From AP-15 sp035252905 (GTDB lineage: Bacteria > Pseudomonadota > Alphaproteobacteria > ATCC43930 > CGMCC-115725): a stretch of 39,903 nucleotides of DNA. Every line of letters begins with the position of its first letter. Positions within the stretch are counted from its first letter, which is position 1. The stretch lies in the NCBI GenBank assembly GCA_035252905.1, contig DATFCQ010000158.1, positions 1-39,903 on the forward strand. Direction: 5' to 3'. Both the position numbers and the translations under genes were made by a program. The notes below the pieces were generated by a model that saw only the letters and a program-made list of their open reading frames with translations, did no database searches and was not told the origin of the DNA. Positions 1-6,599 of the stretch are shown piece after piece.

Positions 1-149
1 AGGCCCCCGGACGAACCCCTCGGCGCAACCGCAAACCCCGCTCCGCGCGTCGGCGACGCCACGGATCTCTATGTCTTGATGCTGCTGTTCGGCGGTGAAC
101 CGAAATGGCTTTGCCTACTCTGGTGAATTATTCAGGTTAGAGGCGGTTT

Positions 150-332
150 TCAGAATTCGCAAGCGAGCGTGTTTGCAACCTGGAATATGCATGCGCTCCG
201 GAGCAGGGCTTGAACGATGAAGCCGAGCCGGTCGTAACGCAGGGTCAGGCGTCGGTTCTCCAGTATCCGGGCCAGACTGCGCTCGACCGGCCGGCGTCGT
301 TTCCCAGCCCTGAGCCGTGCGGCTGGCCGCGC
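150..332 (-). pseudogene. C-terminal remnant of an IS5-like transposase
   Basis: Read on the minus strand in the frame that ends at the TGA at 150-152, the DNA encodes VERSLARILENRRLTLRYDR followed by LGFIVQALLRSACIF. This pattern is the C-terminal end of DDE transposases of the IS5/IS4 superfamily: the catalytic Glu region VERS, then the basic RRLTLRYDR stretch and the final hydrophobic helix. The frame is closed upstream by a TGA at 333-335, and neither the DDE core nor terminal inverted repeats are seen in the window, so only about 60 codons survive. It marks past insertion in this accessory segment. The exact IS group is uncertain. Confidence 0.6.
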
Positions 333-386
333 TCATGGATGCGGGGTTCGACATGAAAGCGGCGACACTGACGCAGCCGCACCTTA

Positions 387-417
387 AGCCCCGTTGCGAG
401 GCGGGGCTCTTCCTTTT
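387..417. terminator. GC-rich hairpin downstream of the toxin/immunity pair
   Basis: AGCCCCG (387-393) pairs with CGGGGCT (402-408) across an 8-nt loop. On the plus strand it is followed by a T-rich run, CTTCCTTTT. It lies 14 bases past the stop of the minus-strand immunity-like gene. It could end that transcript, although the U-tract is better for plus-strand transcription. Confidence 0.45.
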
Positions 418-421
418 GAGA

Positions 422-694
422 TTACCTATTCACCGCATATTCGCGAGCCGTCGTGAGCGCGTAAGGCTCAAGAAACCAGTTACAGCCGCGAGCGAGCTTT
501 TTTCCGATCAAAGCGGCTATCTTACGGGCACTTCTCTCAGAGAGCGGGTAATCGGCGATGATCTCCGGCCGTGCCCAGATCCCGGCTATGACTTTCGCCT
601 ACTCGACACTGCCCTCTGGAATGACGTGCTCGAGGGCAAGCTCTTCTGTCTCTCGATCATATCCGACGAGCTTGTAAATCAATGCCATCGTCAT
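422..694 (-). pseudogene. Immunity-like small protein gene interrupted by an in-frame amber codon
   Basis: From ATG 692-694 (or ATG 686-688) a single frame runs to TAA at 422-424, giving 90 codons, but codon 32 is TAG (599-601). The first part reads MALIYKLVGYDRETEELALE and the second part includes IWARPEIIADYPLSERSARK and GCNWFLEPYAL. Both halves look protein-like and stay in one frame, so this is one gene with a nonsense mutation rather than two genes. Its start overlaps the end of the E3-like toxin gene by 38 nt, the normal place for a cognate immunity gene. The GYDRETEE stretch recalls the FDKxTE segment of colicin E3 immunity proteins; that likeness is an inference. Amber suppression or a sequencing error are alternatives to loss of function. 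Confidence 0.55.
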
Positions 695-986
695 GGCCCC
701 GCCGTGCGTCCCGGTATGGTGGGTCCTCTTTGCCCCCGGTGTCGGGATCGAACTCGCCAAGGTGTCGCCCGCGCCGATCATAAATCTCAACAGTTCCATG
801 CTGATAGTCCCATTCGTAAAATCTGCCATCAGGGTCTCGCCAGCGTCGCCGAATACCGCCGGGAAACCACGTCTTGCCCTGAACCTTTCGCGCCCTCGGG
901 AAGCCGCGCAGAACGTTATCTGCTGGCGGATGGACGACCTTTGCAGGGGTTCCGTATTCCGGGTGACGTTCCTCGCGATCGTACAT
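657..986 (-). CDS. Colicin E3-like cytotoxic ribonuclease domain protein
   Basis: This 109-residue protein matches the cytotoxic RNase domain of colicin E3 and pyocin S6 (Pfam family Cytotoxic). In colicin E3 this domain cuts 16S rRNA in the decoding site. Residues 47-70 carry RRRWRDPDGRFYEWDYQHGT, followed by HLGEFDPDTG, the same order as in E3. The catalytic Asp, His and Glu of E3 (spacing 0, +3, +7) are D60, H63 and E67; arginines R92, R95 and R96 could supply the fourth residue. No receptor-binding or translocation domain precedes it: the frame is closed by a TAA two codons upstream of the only ATG, which has AGGAAG about 12 nt before it. It is therefore an orphan toxin cassette, either a stand-alone effector or the tail of a lost larger toxin. 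The following immunity-like gene is interrupted. Confidence 0.72.
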   Translation of the reverse strand: MYDREERHPEYGTPAKVVHPPADNVLRGFPRARKVQGKTWFPGGIRRRWRDPDGRFYEWDYQHGTVEIYDRRGRHLGEFDPDTGGKEDPPYRDARRGHDDGIDLQARRI

Positions 987-1312
987 CGGAAATTACAACT
1001 TCCTGTAAAGGCCTTTGAATATCGGAATTTTGCGCGACACAATCGGAGCCGTTCGGAGGGAACAGGAGCCGACAGGCGCAAGGAGGCGACTGTGGCTTCG
1101 GCACGCAAGCGGACGTGGAAATCCGGCGGAGAGCTGGAGACAGCGCAGATTTCAAGCCGACACATCACAAGCATCGGGCAAGGAATGGCCTCTATGGATT
1201 TTCCTCCGCTCTCCACGAATATTTGTGGTTTGTTCCCAGTCGAAACGGGTCGCATAGGGTCACTCCCCGCCGCCCCGCACTTTCAAATCCGCTGATGTTT
1301 TAGAAGCCTATC
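987..1312. other. No recognisable gene
   Basis: About 325 bases between the E3-like toxin and the tRNA fragment. Open frames exist on both strands but show no family motifs and lack the GC-rich third-position bias of the neighbouring genes. It could contain degraded N-terminal toxin sequence, but nothing supports this. Confidence 0.5.
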
Positions 1313-1364
1313 TGAGCGCGAGAGGGATTGAACCTCTGACCCCTCCCGTGTGAAGGGAGTGCTC
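1313..1364 (-). tRNA. 3' fragment of tRNA-Val(CAC), probable attachment-site scar
   Basis: On the minus strand these 52 nt fold as the 3' part of a tRNA: GAGC of the D-stem and A26, anticodon stem-loop CTCCC-TTCACAC-GGGAG with anticodon CAC, variable loop GGGTC, T-arm AGAGG-TTCAATC-CCTCT, 3' acceptor strand CGCGCTC and discriminator A. The 5' acceptor strand and the rest of the D-arm are absent, and the DNA instead runs into the end of the XRE antitoxin gene. No CCA follows. Such 3' fragments are typical of the distal att site left when an integrase uses a tRNA gene. It is not a working tRNA. Confidence 0.7.
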
Positions 1365-1369
1365 GACGG

Positions 1370-1798
1370 CTAATCCTGCTGAACCAGATCGTCGAGATCG
1401 ACGCGAAGGGCGGCCGCGATCGGTTTCAGGGTTCCTACCGGGCCCTGGCGCTCACCGCTCTCCAGCTGCGAGAGGTATCCCTTTCCGATGCCGGCCGCGG
1501 CAGCCAGCGCGGTGAGGTTCAGACCTCGATACTCGCGCCATACCTGGATCGGATTCTCGCCGGCAAGAAGACGATCGACAAGCTCTATCGGTACCGTTTC
1601 CCCGTCGCGGGTGCGGTACCAGGCGGCGGTAGCCGCAGCGTCCTCGATCAACTCGTCGAGATCTTCCGGACGGATCACGACGAGATCGGCGGCTTCTTGC
1701 TCGTCGACGAGCACGGCATCGGGCGGATGTTCGGCGATATAATCTCGCACGCTGTCGGCGCCGTCTCCGAGTGCACGGATGCGCGTTTTGGCGGTCAT
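1370..1798 (-). CDS. XRE-family antitoxin with C-terminal helix-turn-helix
   Basis: This 142-residue protein has an acidic N-terminal half (LVDEQEAADLVVIRPEDLDE) and an XRE helix-turn-helix at about residues 85-137 (LTALAAAAGIGKGYLSQLES). This is the layout of antitoxins that follow RelE-type toxins in higBA-like toxin-first operons. Its ATG overlaps the stop of the upstream RelE-like remnant as ATGA, showing translational coupling. It is predicted to bind its own promoter and to neutralise the toxin, but that toxin is broken here. It is clearly related to the next antitoxin (2078-2464): both contain PIELVxRLxAGExPxxVWRxxRGL. The frame is intact. Confidence 0.8.
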   Translation of the reverse strand: MTAKTRIRALGDGADSVRDYIAEHPPDAVLVDEQEAADLVVIRPEDLDELIEDAAATAAWYRTRDGETVPIELVDRLLAGENPIQVWREYRGLNLTALAAAAGIGKGYLSQLESGERQGPVGTLKPIAAALRVDLDDLVQQD

Positions 1799-2021
1799 CG
1801 ATAGGCTCCTCCTCTCGGGGCGATCTCGAACACCTCAATTTTCTGGGTGCGCGGATCGAACGTATAGGACACATGCCAATCGCCGACCCGAAGCCGGAAA
1901 CCGTTCGGTATCCCCTTCAAGGGCCGGAGATCGTTGTTTGGCGCGGAGGGGCTGGCCGCAACCCGCGCGATCGCCTCGCGAATATCCGCCGCCTTGGCCG
2001 GCTATATGTGACGTGTTTCCC
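1795..2021 (-). pseudogene. RelE/ParE-type toxin remnant, N-terminus lost and frameshifted
   Basis: Reading from 2001 down to the TGA at 1795-1797 gives PAKAADIREAIARVAASP, then APNNDLRPLKGIPNGFRLRV, then GDWHVSYTFDP and EIAPRGGAYR. This is the C-terminal two thirds of a RelE-family mRNA interferase, including the GFRLRVGDW core and the final APRGxAYR. The frame is closed by a TAG at 2002-2004. Just upstream, another frame holds HVTYS, which looks like the expected first beta strand, so a frameshift plus a short deletion seems to have removed the start. No start codon can serve the surviving part. The stop overlaps the intact antitoxin start as ATGA. Confidence 0.72.
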
Positions 2022-2077
2022 GGGCACGACAGGGTAGCCCAGACAGGACCGCGCTCTCCTACCTCTGAGCTGCGATC

Positions 2078-2464
2078 TCAGCCGGCCGGTTTCAGCCAGG
2101 CGGCGATGTCGTCCAGGGAGATGCGCAAGGCCGCGGCGATCTTGGCTATGGCATCGAAGCTGCCCGGCTTTTTCCGGGTCTCGATCTCGGTCAGATAGCT
2201 CGGAGCGATGCCGGCAGCAGCGGCGAGCGCCTCCCGCGTCAGGCCGCGCTGCGCCCGCCATACGCGGACCGGATGCTCTCCGGCAGACAACCGCGCGACC
2301 AACTCGATCGGCAGATAATCGGCGAAAGTCGCTTCCGGGCCGGCCGCTGCAAGGCGGGCTTCGAGCTGGTCGAGCGCCATCATATCGTCCGCGTCCTCGA
2401 CGCGGTCGAGCAACGCCTCATACTCGGCGCGGCTCAACGTAACCGTATCGCGATCATCCATCAT
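2078..2464 (-). CDS. XRE-family antitoxin-like regulator without a partner toxin
   Basis: This is a paralogue of the antitoxin at 1370-1798. It has an acidic N-terminal part (VTLSRAEYEALLDRVEDADD), the shared PIELVARLSAGEHPVRVWRA segment, and an XRE helix-turn-helix at about residues 70-125 (LTREALAAAAGIAPSYLTEI). The start is placed at ATG 2462-2464 because GGAGAGAGG lies about 8-10 nt upstream; a TTG two codons earlier is also possible. No toxin frame is seen upstream, where a dispersed palindromic repeat begins about 85 bases away, or downstream. It is either an orphan antitoxin that survived loss of its toxin or a free-standing regulator. Confidence 0.75.
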   Translation of the reverse strand: MMDDRDTVTLSRAEYEALLDRVEDADDMMALDQLEARLAAAGPEATFADYLPIELVARLSAGEHPVRVWRAQRGLTREALAAAAGIAPSYLTEIETRKKPGSFDAIAKIAAALRISLDDIAAWLKPAG

Positions 2465-2547
2465 CGGCAAACCTCTCTCCGGTGCGCGACTCGCTCCAAA
2501 ACGATTGTATCACTTGCGCGGATTTGACCGCGCTGGGAGGAGGGGAT

Positions 2548-2646
2548 CCCCTCACCCGCCTCCCCCTGCTTCGCGGGGCTCGCCACCCTCTCCCGCAGTG
2601 CGGGAGAGGGGGACCGGCCCGCCCTCTGGGGGCCGATGGGTGAGGG
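2548..2646. repeat. Dispersed palindromic repeat, copy A
   Basis: The outer parts are CCCCTCACCCGCC and GGTGAGGG and the core is CCCTCTCCCGC-AGT-GCGGGAGAGGG. Related copies lie at 7115-7198, 8775-8827, 29449-29502 and 30529-30608. It is intergenic, with no coding content. Confidence 0.75.
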
Positions 2647-2659
2647 TTTAGGCCGCCAA

Positions 2660-2712
2660 CGCGCTATTCCGCCGCGCTGCGTTTGGCCTCGGGGGCGCTG
2701 CGCGCCTGGAAG
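2660..2712. repeat. 53-bp exact direct repeat, copy 1 (duplicated 3' end of the LLM gene)
   Basis: This is identical base for base to 3992-4044, which is the 3' end of the luciferase-like monooxygenase gene, stop codon included (SAPEAKRSAAE). Here it stands alone with no coding context. The two copies bracket the carboxymuconolactone decarboxylase-like and flavodoxin-like genes. Confidence 0.85.
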
Positions 2713-2761
2713 TCGCCAATAGCGACAAATGTCGCAAGCGGAAAACGTCGCTATAAGCGAC
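2712..2761. promoter_or_regulatory. Two operator-like palindromes GTCGC-N5-GCGAC
   Basis: GTCGCCAATAGCGAC (2712-2726) and GTCGCTATAAGCGAC (2747-2761) are perfect 5-bp inverted repeats around AT-rich 5-nt centres, 35 bp centre to centre. A further half-site, TGTCGC, lies between them at 2730-2735. This looks like a paired binding site for a helix-turn-helix regulator of the XRE type. The nearest XRE genes are 250-300 bp away across a repeat. The 2762-2920 stretch that follows contains no recognisable gene, so the regulated gene may be lost. Confidence 0.5.
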
Positions 2762-2920
2762 ATTTTCTCGATCGCCAGCTTGATACTTAAATCAGCAATT
2801 GACCCGGAGCGGACTGCATCGCGCAAATCCCTTTCCCGCCACCAAAAACCCGACATCAGTGGCGGAGATGGACCGGCTGTACCGGCCCATCTTTGCCGCC
2901 AACCCAATGCCGAATTTGCT

Positions 2921-3316
2921 TCAGCGCGTCTCGGCGCGGAATTCGGCGAAAGCCTTTCGGGCGATCATCATCGCCTCGCGGATCATCGGCACCCCGACAT
3001 AGCCCGACAAGTGCAGCAATACCTCGGTCAATTCCTCCTCGCTCCAGCCCTGGCGCAGGGCCATGCGCAGATGCAGCCCGAGTTCGGGGGCGCGCCCGGT
3101 CGCCGCATCGGAGACGACGCAGACGAGGGCGCGGGTCTTCAGATTGAGACCCGGCCGCGTCCACAGCGCCCCGAACACCGTCTCGGTCGCGACGTCGATG
3201 AATTTCTGCATGACCGGGTCGTCATAGACCTCGCTCCGCGCGCGTTCGACATAGTCGTCGCCGAGGAGCTGCCGTCGCAGCGCCGCGCCCTTGCGATAAA
3301 GCTCGCTCTCCGCCAT
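2921..3316 (-). CDS. Carboxymuconolactone decarboxylase-family protein
   Basis: This 131-residue protein has the all-helical CMD fold seen in 4-carboxymuconolactone decarboxylase (PcaC). Matching segments are YRKGAALRRQLLGDDYVERA near the N-terminus, LNLKTRALVCVVSDAATGRA in the centre and GLHLRMALRQGWSEEELTEV in the last third. It lacks the CxxC of AhpD-type peroxidase members, so it groups with the PcaC-like decarboxylases. No other beta-ketoadipate genes adjoin it, so the substrate is uncertain. It is divergently transcribed from the flavodoxin-like gene (80 bp apart). Both lie between the two 53-bp direct repeats, which suggests they moved in or were duplicated as a block. Confidence 0.85.
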   Translation of the reverse strand: MAESELYRKGAALRRQLLGDDYVERARSEVYDDPVMQKFIDVATETVFGALWTRPGLNLKTRALVCVVSDAATGRAPELGLHLRMALRQGWSEEELTEVLLHLSGYVGVPMIREAMMIARKAFAEFRAETR

Positions 3317-3396
3317 GTCCCTGTCCCTGTCGCCGAATGCAAACGGCGCCGGTCATAGGGTGCGCCGGTGCCGTTGTCAAAGAAGAGGTTCCGTGG

Positions 3397-3984
3397 ATGC
3401 TGATCCAGGTCGTCCACTGCCATCCGCTGAGGGACAGCTACAATCATGCGCTGTTCCGCACGATCGTCACGACGCTTGAAGAGCGGGGCCATCAGGTGGC
3501 CGCGACCGATCTCTATCGCGGCCGCTTCGATCCGGTGATGAGCGCCGCCGAGCGCCGCAGCTATGATGAGCCGCCTTACGCCGACGCCTCGGTGTCGGCC
3601 GAGACCGCGTTGTTGCGCTGCGTCGAGGGCATCATCTTCTGCTTTCCGCAGTGGTGGTTTTCGATGCCGGCGATGCTGAAAGGGTATTTCGACCGGGTGT
3701 GGGCGCCCGGCATTGCCTTTGAGCATGATCGCGCCGCCGGCGGCATTCGTCCGCTCCTGGCGCATGTCAAACTGTTCGGCGTGGTGACGACCTACGGCTC
3801 GCCCTGGTGGATCACCCGCTTGGCCGGCGATCCCGGCCGCAAGGTCCTGATGCGGGCGTTGAGGCCGATGTGCGGCCGGCGCGTCCGCGCGTTCTACCTC
3901 GCGCAATACGATCTCGACCGCGCGAGCGCGGGCGCGCGCGCCGCCTTTATCGCGCGGGTGCGCGCCCGGATCGCGCGGATTTGA
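3397..3984 (+). CDS. Flavodoxin-fold NAD(P)H oxidoreductase (MdaB/NQO type)
   Basis: This 195-residue FMN/FAD-binding quinone reductase of the Flavodoxin_2 family is predicted to transfer two electrons from NAD(P)H to quinones. The flavin-binding N-terminus is MLIQVVHCHPLRDSYNHALF. The central FPQWWFSMPAMLKGYFDRVW (about residues 87-106) is the hallmark of YabF/MdaB/NQO proteins, followed by the TYGSPWW loop. The ATG at 3397 is chosen because the protein then begins directly with the first beta strand; an upstream in-frame ATG at 3337 would add residues without family match. Such reductases often accompany aromatic degradation, detoxifying quinones. Confidence 0.85.
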   Translation: MLIQVVHCHPLRDSYNHALFRTIVTTLEERGHQVAATDLYRGRFDPVMSAAERRSYDEPPYADASVSAETALLRCVEGIIFCFPQWWFSMPAMLKGYFDRVWAPGIAFEHDRAAGGIRPLLAHVKLFGVVTTYGSPWWITRLAGDPGRKVLMRALRPMCGRRVRAFYLAQYDLDRASAGARAAFIARVRARIARI

Positions 3985-3991
3985 CGAGCTG

Positions 3992-4044
3992 CGCGCTATT
4001 CCGCCGCGCTGCGTTTGGCCTCGGGGGCGCTGCGCGCCTGGAAG
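3992..4044. repeat. 53-bp exact direct repeat, copy 2 (3' end of the LLM gene)
   Basis: The partner of 2660-2712. It covers the last codons and stop of the luciferase-like monooxygenase gene and is therefore probably the original copy. Confidence 0.85.
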
Positions 4045-5174
4045 CGGTCGATCTCGGCCTGGACCGCGGCGCTCGCCTGACCGAGGAAATCCTTGTGATG
4101 GCGGGCGGCAAAGTCGTAGCTGGCGCGCAAGGACTCGCGGCTGCCCTGGAAATGTGGGTGAACAAAGCGCGCCATCAGCTCGTAATGCCGCTTGGTCTGT
4201 TCCCAATCGGCCCAGTTGTGCGCCAGTTCGGCGATTACGCCGAACCCTCCGGTGCCTTCCAGCAGACGGTTGATATAGGCGATCGCGTCGTCCGGCGTGC
4301 CGATGCAAGCGGTGCCGCTCTCGATCATGAAATCGTAGGCGTTCGCGACGTCGGCCGGCACGATCGGGAAGGTAGCGACGTCGCGGAAATACTGGGCGAA
4401 ATTTTCAAGACCGAAGGCGACGTTTTTGCGGGCCTCTTCGCGCGTCTCGGCGATGTGGAACATGCCGACGAGGCGCCAGTTCCTGCGGTCCGGCACGTGG
4501 CCGTGGGCCCGCGCCTGCTCCTCATAGAGTCCCCAATTGGCCTTGTGCCGCTTCAGCGCCTCGGGGCTGGTGCCGCCGATCGACAGCATGCCGATGCCGT
4601 ATTTGCCGGCGGCGAGCCCGCCGACCGGCGAGCGCGAGGCGGCGACCGCCAATTCCATCGTCGGCCTCGTGTAGGGGGGCATCTGAAGGCGCGCCCCGAC
4701 GAGGTCGAACCAGTCGGTCTTCTTCGTCACCGTCTCACCGCGCAGCAGCGGTACGATGACTTCGAGCGCCTCGTTCATCCTGCGCCGCTGGTCGGCAGGG
4801 TCGATGCCGATCTTCAGCGCGTCGTGGACGAGAGCCCCCGGGCCGACGCCGAACATCGCGCGGCCGCGCGTCATATGGTCGAGCTGGACCATGCGGTCGG
4901 CGAGGATGAAAGGGTTGTGATAGGGCAATGAGACGACCCCGGTGCCGAGCCGGATGTGACGCGTGCGCTCGGCCGCTGCGGCGATGAACATCTCCGGGCA
5001 GGCGATGACCTCGAACCCGCCGGAATGATGCTCGCCGATCCACGCCTCGTGATAGCCAAGGCGATCGAGCAATTCGAGCAGCTCCATGTCGCGCTGCAGC
5101 GACTGGGTCGGGTTCTCGCCGGTGTGGTGGAACGGCGCGAGAAAGATGCCGCTGCGCATATAGAGGTCGTCCAT
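3996..5174 (-). CDS. LLM-class flavin-dependent monooxygenase, limonene 1,2-monooxygenase-like
   Basis: This 392-residue bacterial luciferase-like (TIM barrel) monooxygenase uses reduced flavin and O2. Family landmarks are the opening RSGIFLAPFHHTGENPTQSL, YHEAWIGEHHSGGFEVIACP around residue 41, RLGTGVVSLPYHNPFILADR and the RAMFGVGPGALVHDALKIGI segment. These agree best with the long LimB-type members (about 390 residues), which epoxidise limonene; the substrate here is inferred only. The ATG at 5172-5174 is preceded by GGAGG at good spacing. The reduced flavin must come from a separate reductase, and none is adjacent. Its 3' end carries the 53-bp repeat. It is divergent from the ring-hydroxylating dioxygenase operon. 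Confidence 0.88.
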   Translation of the reverse strand: MDDLYMRSGIFLAPFHHTGENPTQSLQRDMELLELLDRLGYHEAWIGEHHSGGFEVIACPEMFIAAAAERTRHIRLGTGVVSLPYHNPFILADRMVQLDHMTRGRAMFGVGPGALVHDALKIGIDPADQRRRMNEALEVIVPLLRGETVTKKTDWFDLVGARLQMPPYTRPTMELAVAASRSPVGGLAAGKYGIGMLSIGGTSPEALKRHKANWGLYEEQARAHGHVPDRRNWRLVGMFHIAETREEARKNVAFGLENFAQYFRDVATFPIVPADVANAYDFMIESGTACIGTPDDAIAYINRLLEGTGGFGVIAELAHNWADWEQTKRHYELMARFVHPHFQGSRESLRASYDFAARHHKDFLGQASAAVQAEIDRFQARSAPEAKRSAAE

Positions 5175-5329
5175 GCCGAAGCCTCCGCGGATAGGAAAGC
5201 ACTGTTGCCGCGATCGTCCGCGATCGCGCTCCGCGCCGCAAGCGGATTCCCCCGCGTCCTATGGCAGCGGCGCCGGACCGGATGCTATGATCGCGGCACT
5301 GGGGCGCCCCGGCCCCCGAGGAGAGTCCT

Positions 5330-6586
5330 ATGTCCGATCTCGGCAATGCGCAGGGCGAGCCTGTATCCTGGCCTTCGAACAGCCTCAGCCAGGTCCCGTT
5401 CCGGGTCTATACCGATCCCGAGCAGTATCGGCGCGAGATCGAACGGATCTTCAAGGGTCCGAGCTGGAGCTTTCTGTGCCTTGAGGCGGAAATCCCGAAA
5501 CCGGGCGACTGGGTCGCGACGACGATCGGCGAGACCCCGGTCGTCGTCGCCCGCGACAAGGACGGCGCGGTCCACGCCTTTGTCAACCGCTGCGCCCATC
5601 GCGGCAATCTCTTGTGCCTCGAACGCCGCGGTAGCGTGAAGCCGGGGGCCGAGCGGCTGACCTGCATCTATCACGGCTGGAGTTACGGCCTCGACGGAAG
5701 GCTGCTGTCGGTCGCCTTCGAGCGCGGGGTCAAGGGCCAGGGCGGCATGCCGCCCGAGTTCCGCAAGGACGAGGTGACGTTGCCGCGCTTGCGCGTCGCC
5801 CTCTATGCCGGTCTCGTCTTCGGCACGATGTCGGCCGAAGCGCCGGAGTTCGAGACCTATATCGGGCCCGAGGTCGGCGCCGCGATCCGCCGCGTGTTGA
5901 ACCGCCCGGTCCGGCTCCTCGGCCGCAGCACGCAGATATTGCCGAACAACTGGAAGCTTTATGCCGAGAATACCAAGGACAGCTATCACGCCAGCATATT
6001 GCACACCTTTCTGACCACCTTCCGCATCAACCGGCTGTCGCAGCCCGCCCGGATCTTTATCGAAGAGAGCGGCGGCCATGCCTTCAGCCAGGTCAAGCTC
6101 GACTATGCCGCCGAGGACGCCGATTACCAGCGCGAGCAGTTGCGCGCCGACAGCGGGTTTCGCTTGCAGGACCCCTCGGTCGTCGACTCGGTCGACGAAT
6201 ATGGCGACAGCGTGTCGGTGCAGATCCTGAGCTTGTTCCCGAGCATGGTGTTGCAGCAGATCCGCAACACGATCGCGGTGCGCGTGATCCGCCCGAGGGG
6301 CGTCGACAAGACCGAACTCGACTGGCTGCATCTCGGTTTCGAGGGCGACGACCAGACGATGACCGAGCGCCGCCTGCGCCACGGCAATCTGGTCGGCGCC
6401 GCCGGCTACATCTCGCTCGAAGACGGCTGCGTCGGCGGCTTTGTCCAGCGCGCGCTTACCGGGCACGACGACGGCAGCGGCATCGTCATGCTCGGAGGCC
6501 ATGAGGCCGAGCAGGAGCCGGTGCGCGCCAGCGAGGCGGCGGTGCGCGGCTTCTGGAAGAAGTACCGGGCGCTGGTCGGCGAGTAA
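5330..6586 (+). CDS. Aromatic-ring-hydroxylating dioxygenase, alpha subunit
   Basis: This is the 418-residue large subunit of a Rieske non-haem iron oxygenase. The Rieske [2Fe-2S] ligands are C88-x-H90 (CAHRGN) and C112-x2-H115 (CIYHGW). The catalytic iron site is in NNWKLYAENTKDSYHASILH, giving bridging D217 and ligands H220 and H225; the third carboxylate ligand should lie in the last 100 residues. Such enzymes add both atoms of O2 to an aromatic ring, or hydroxylate it, in the cytoplasm. The likeness is to the benzoate/anthranilate/salicylate group, but the substrate cannot be fixed from sequence alone. The beta subunit follows 13 nt downstream. The ferredoxin and reductase that must feed electrons are not in the window. 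Confidence 0.92.
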   Translation: MSDLGNAQGEPVSWPSNSLSQVPFRVYTDPEQYRREIERIFKGPSWSFLCLEAEIPKPGDWVATTIGETPVVVARDKDGAVHAFVNRCAHRGNLLCLERRGSVKPGAERLTCIYHGWSYGLDGRLLSVAFERGVKGQGGMPPEFRKDEVTLPRLRVALYAGLVFGTMSAEAPEFETYIGPEVGAAIRRVLNRPVRLLGRSTQILPNNWKLYAENTKDSYHASILHTFLTTFRINRLSQPARIFIEESGGHAFSQVKLDYAAEDADYQREQLRADSGFRLQDPSVVDSVDEYGDSVSVQILSLFPSMVLQQIRNTIAVRVIRPRGVDKTELDWLHLGFEGDDQTMTERRLRHGNLVGAAGYISLEDGCVGGFVQRALTGHDDGSGIVMLGGHEAEQEPVRASEAAVRGFWKKYRALVGE

Positions 6587-6599
6587 GGCGAGGAGCCCG

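Noticed and set aside
1..149. Further transposase sequence or a terminal inverted repeat of the IS remnant
   Set aside because: No match to either could be found by eye; this stretch has no recognisable feature.
599..1255. A 218-codon minus-strand frame over the E3-like toxin
   Set aside because: Its last codons are the start of the immunity-like gene, but the rest is a different frame from the toxin and shows no motif.
2729..3358. A possible plus-strand gene starting inside the palindromic sites
   Set aside because: It runs antisense through the CMD-family gene. Its first 45 codons resemble no protein.
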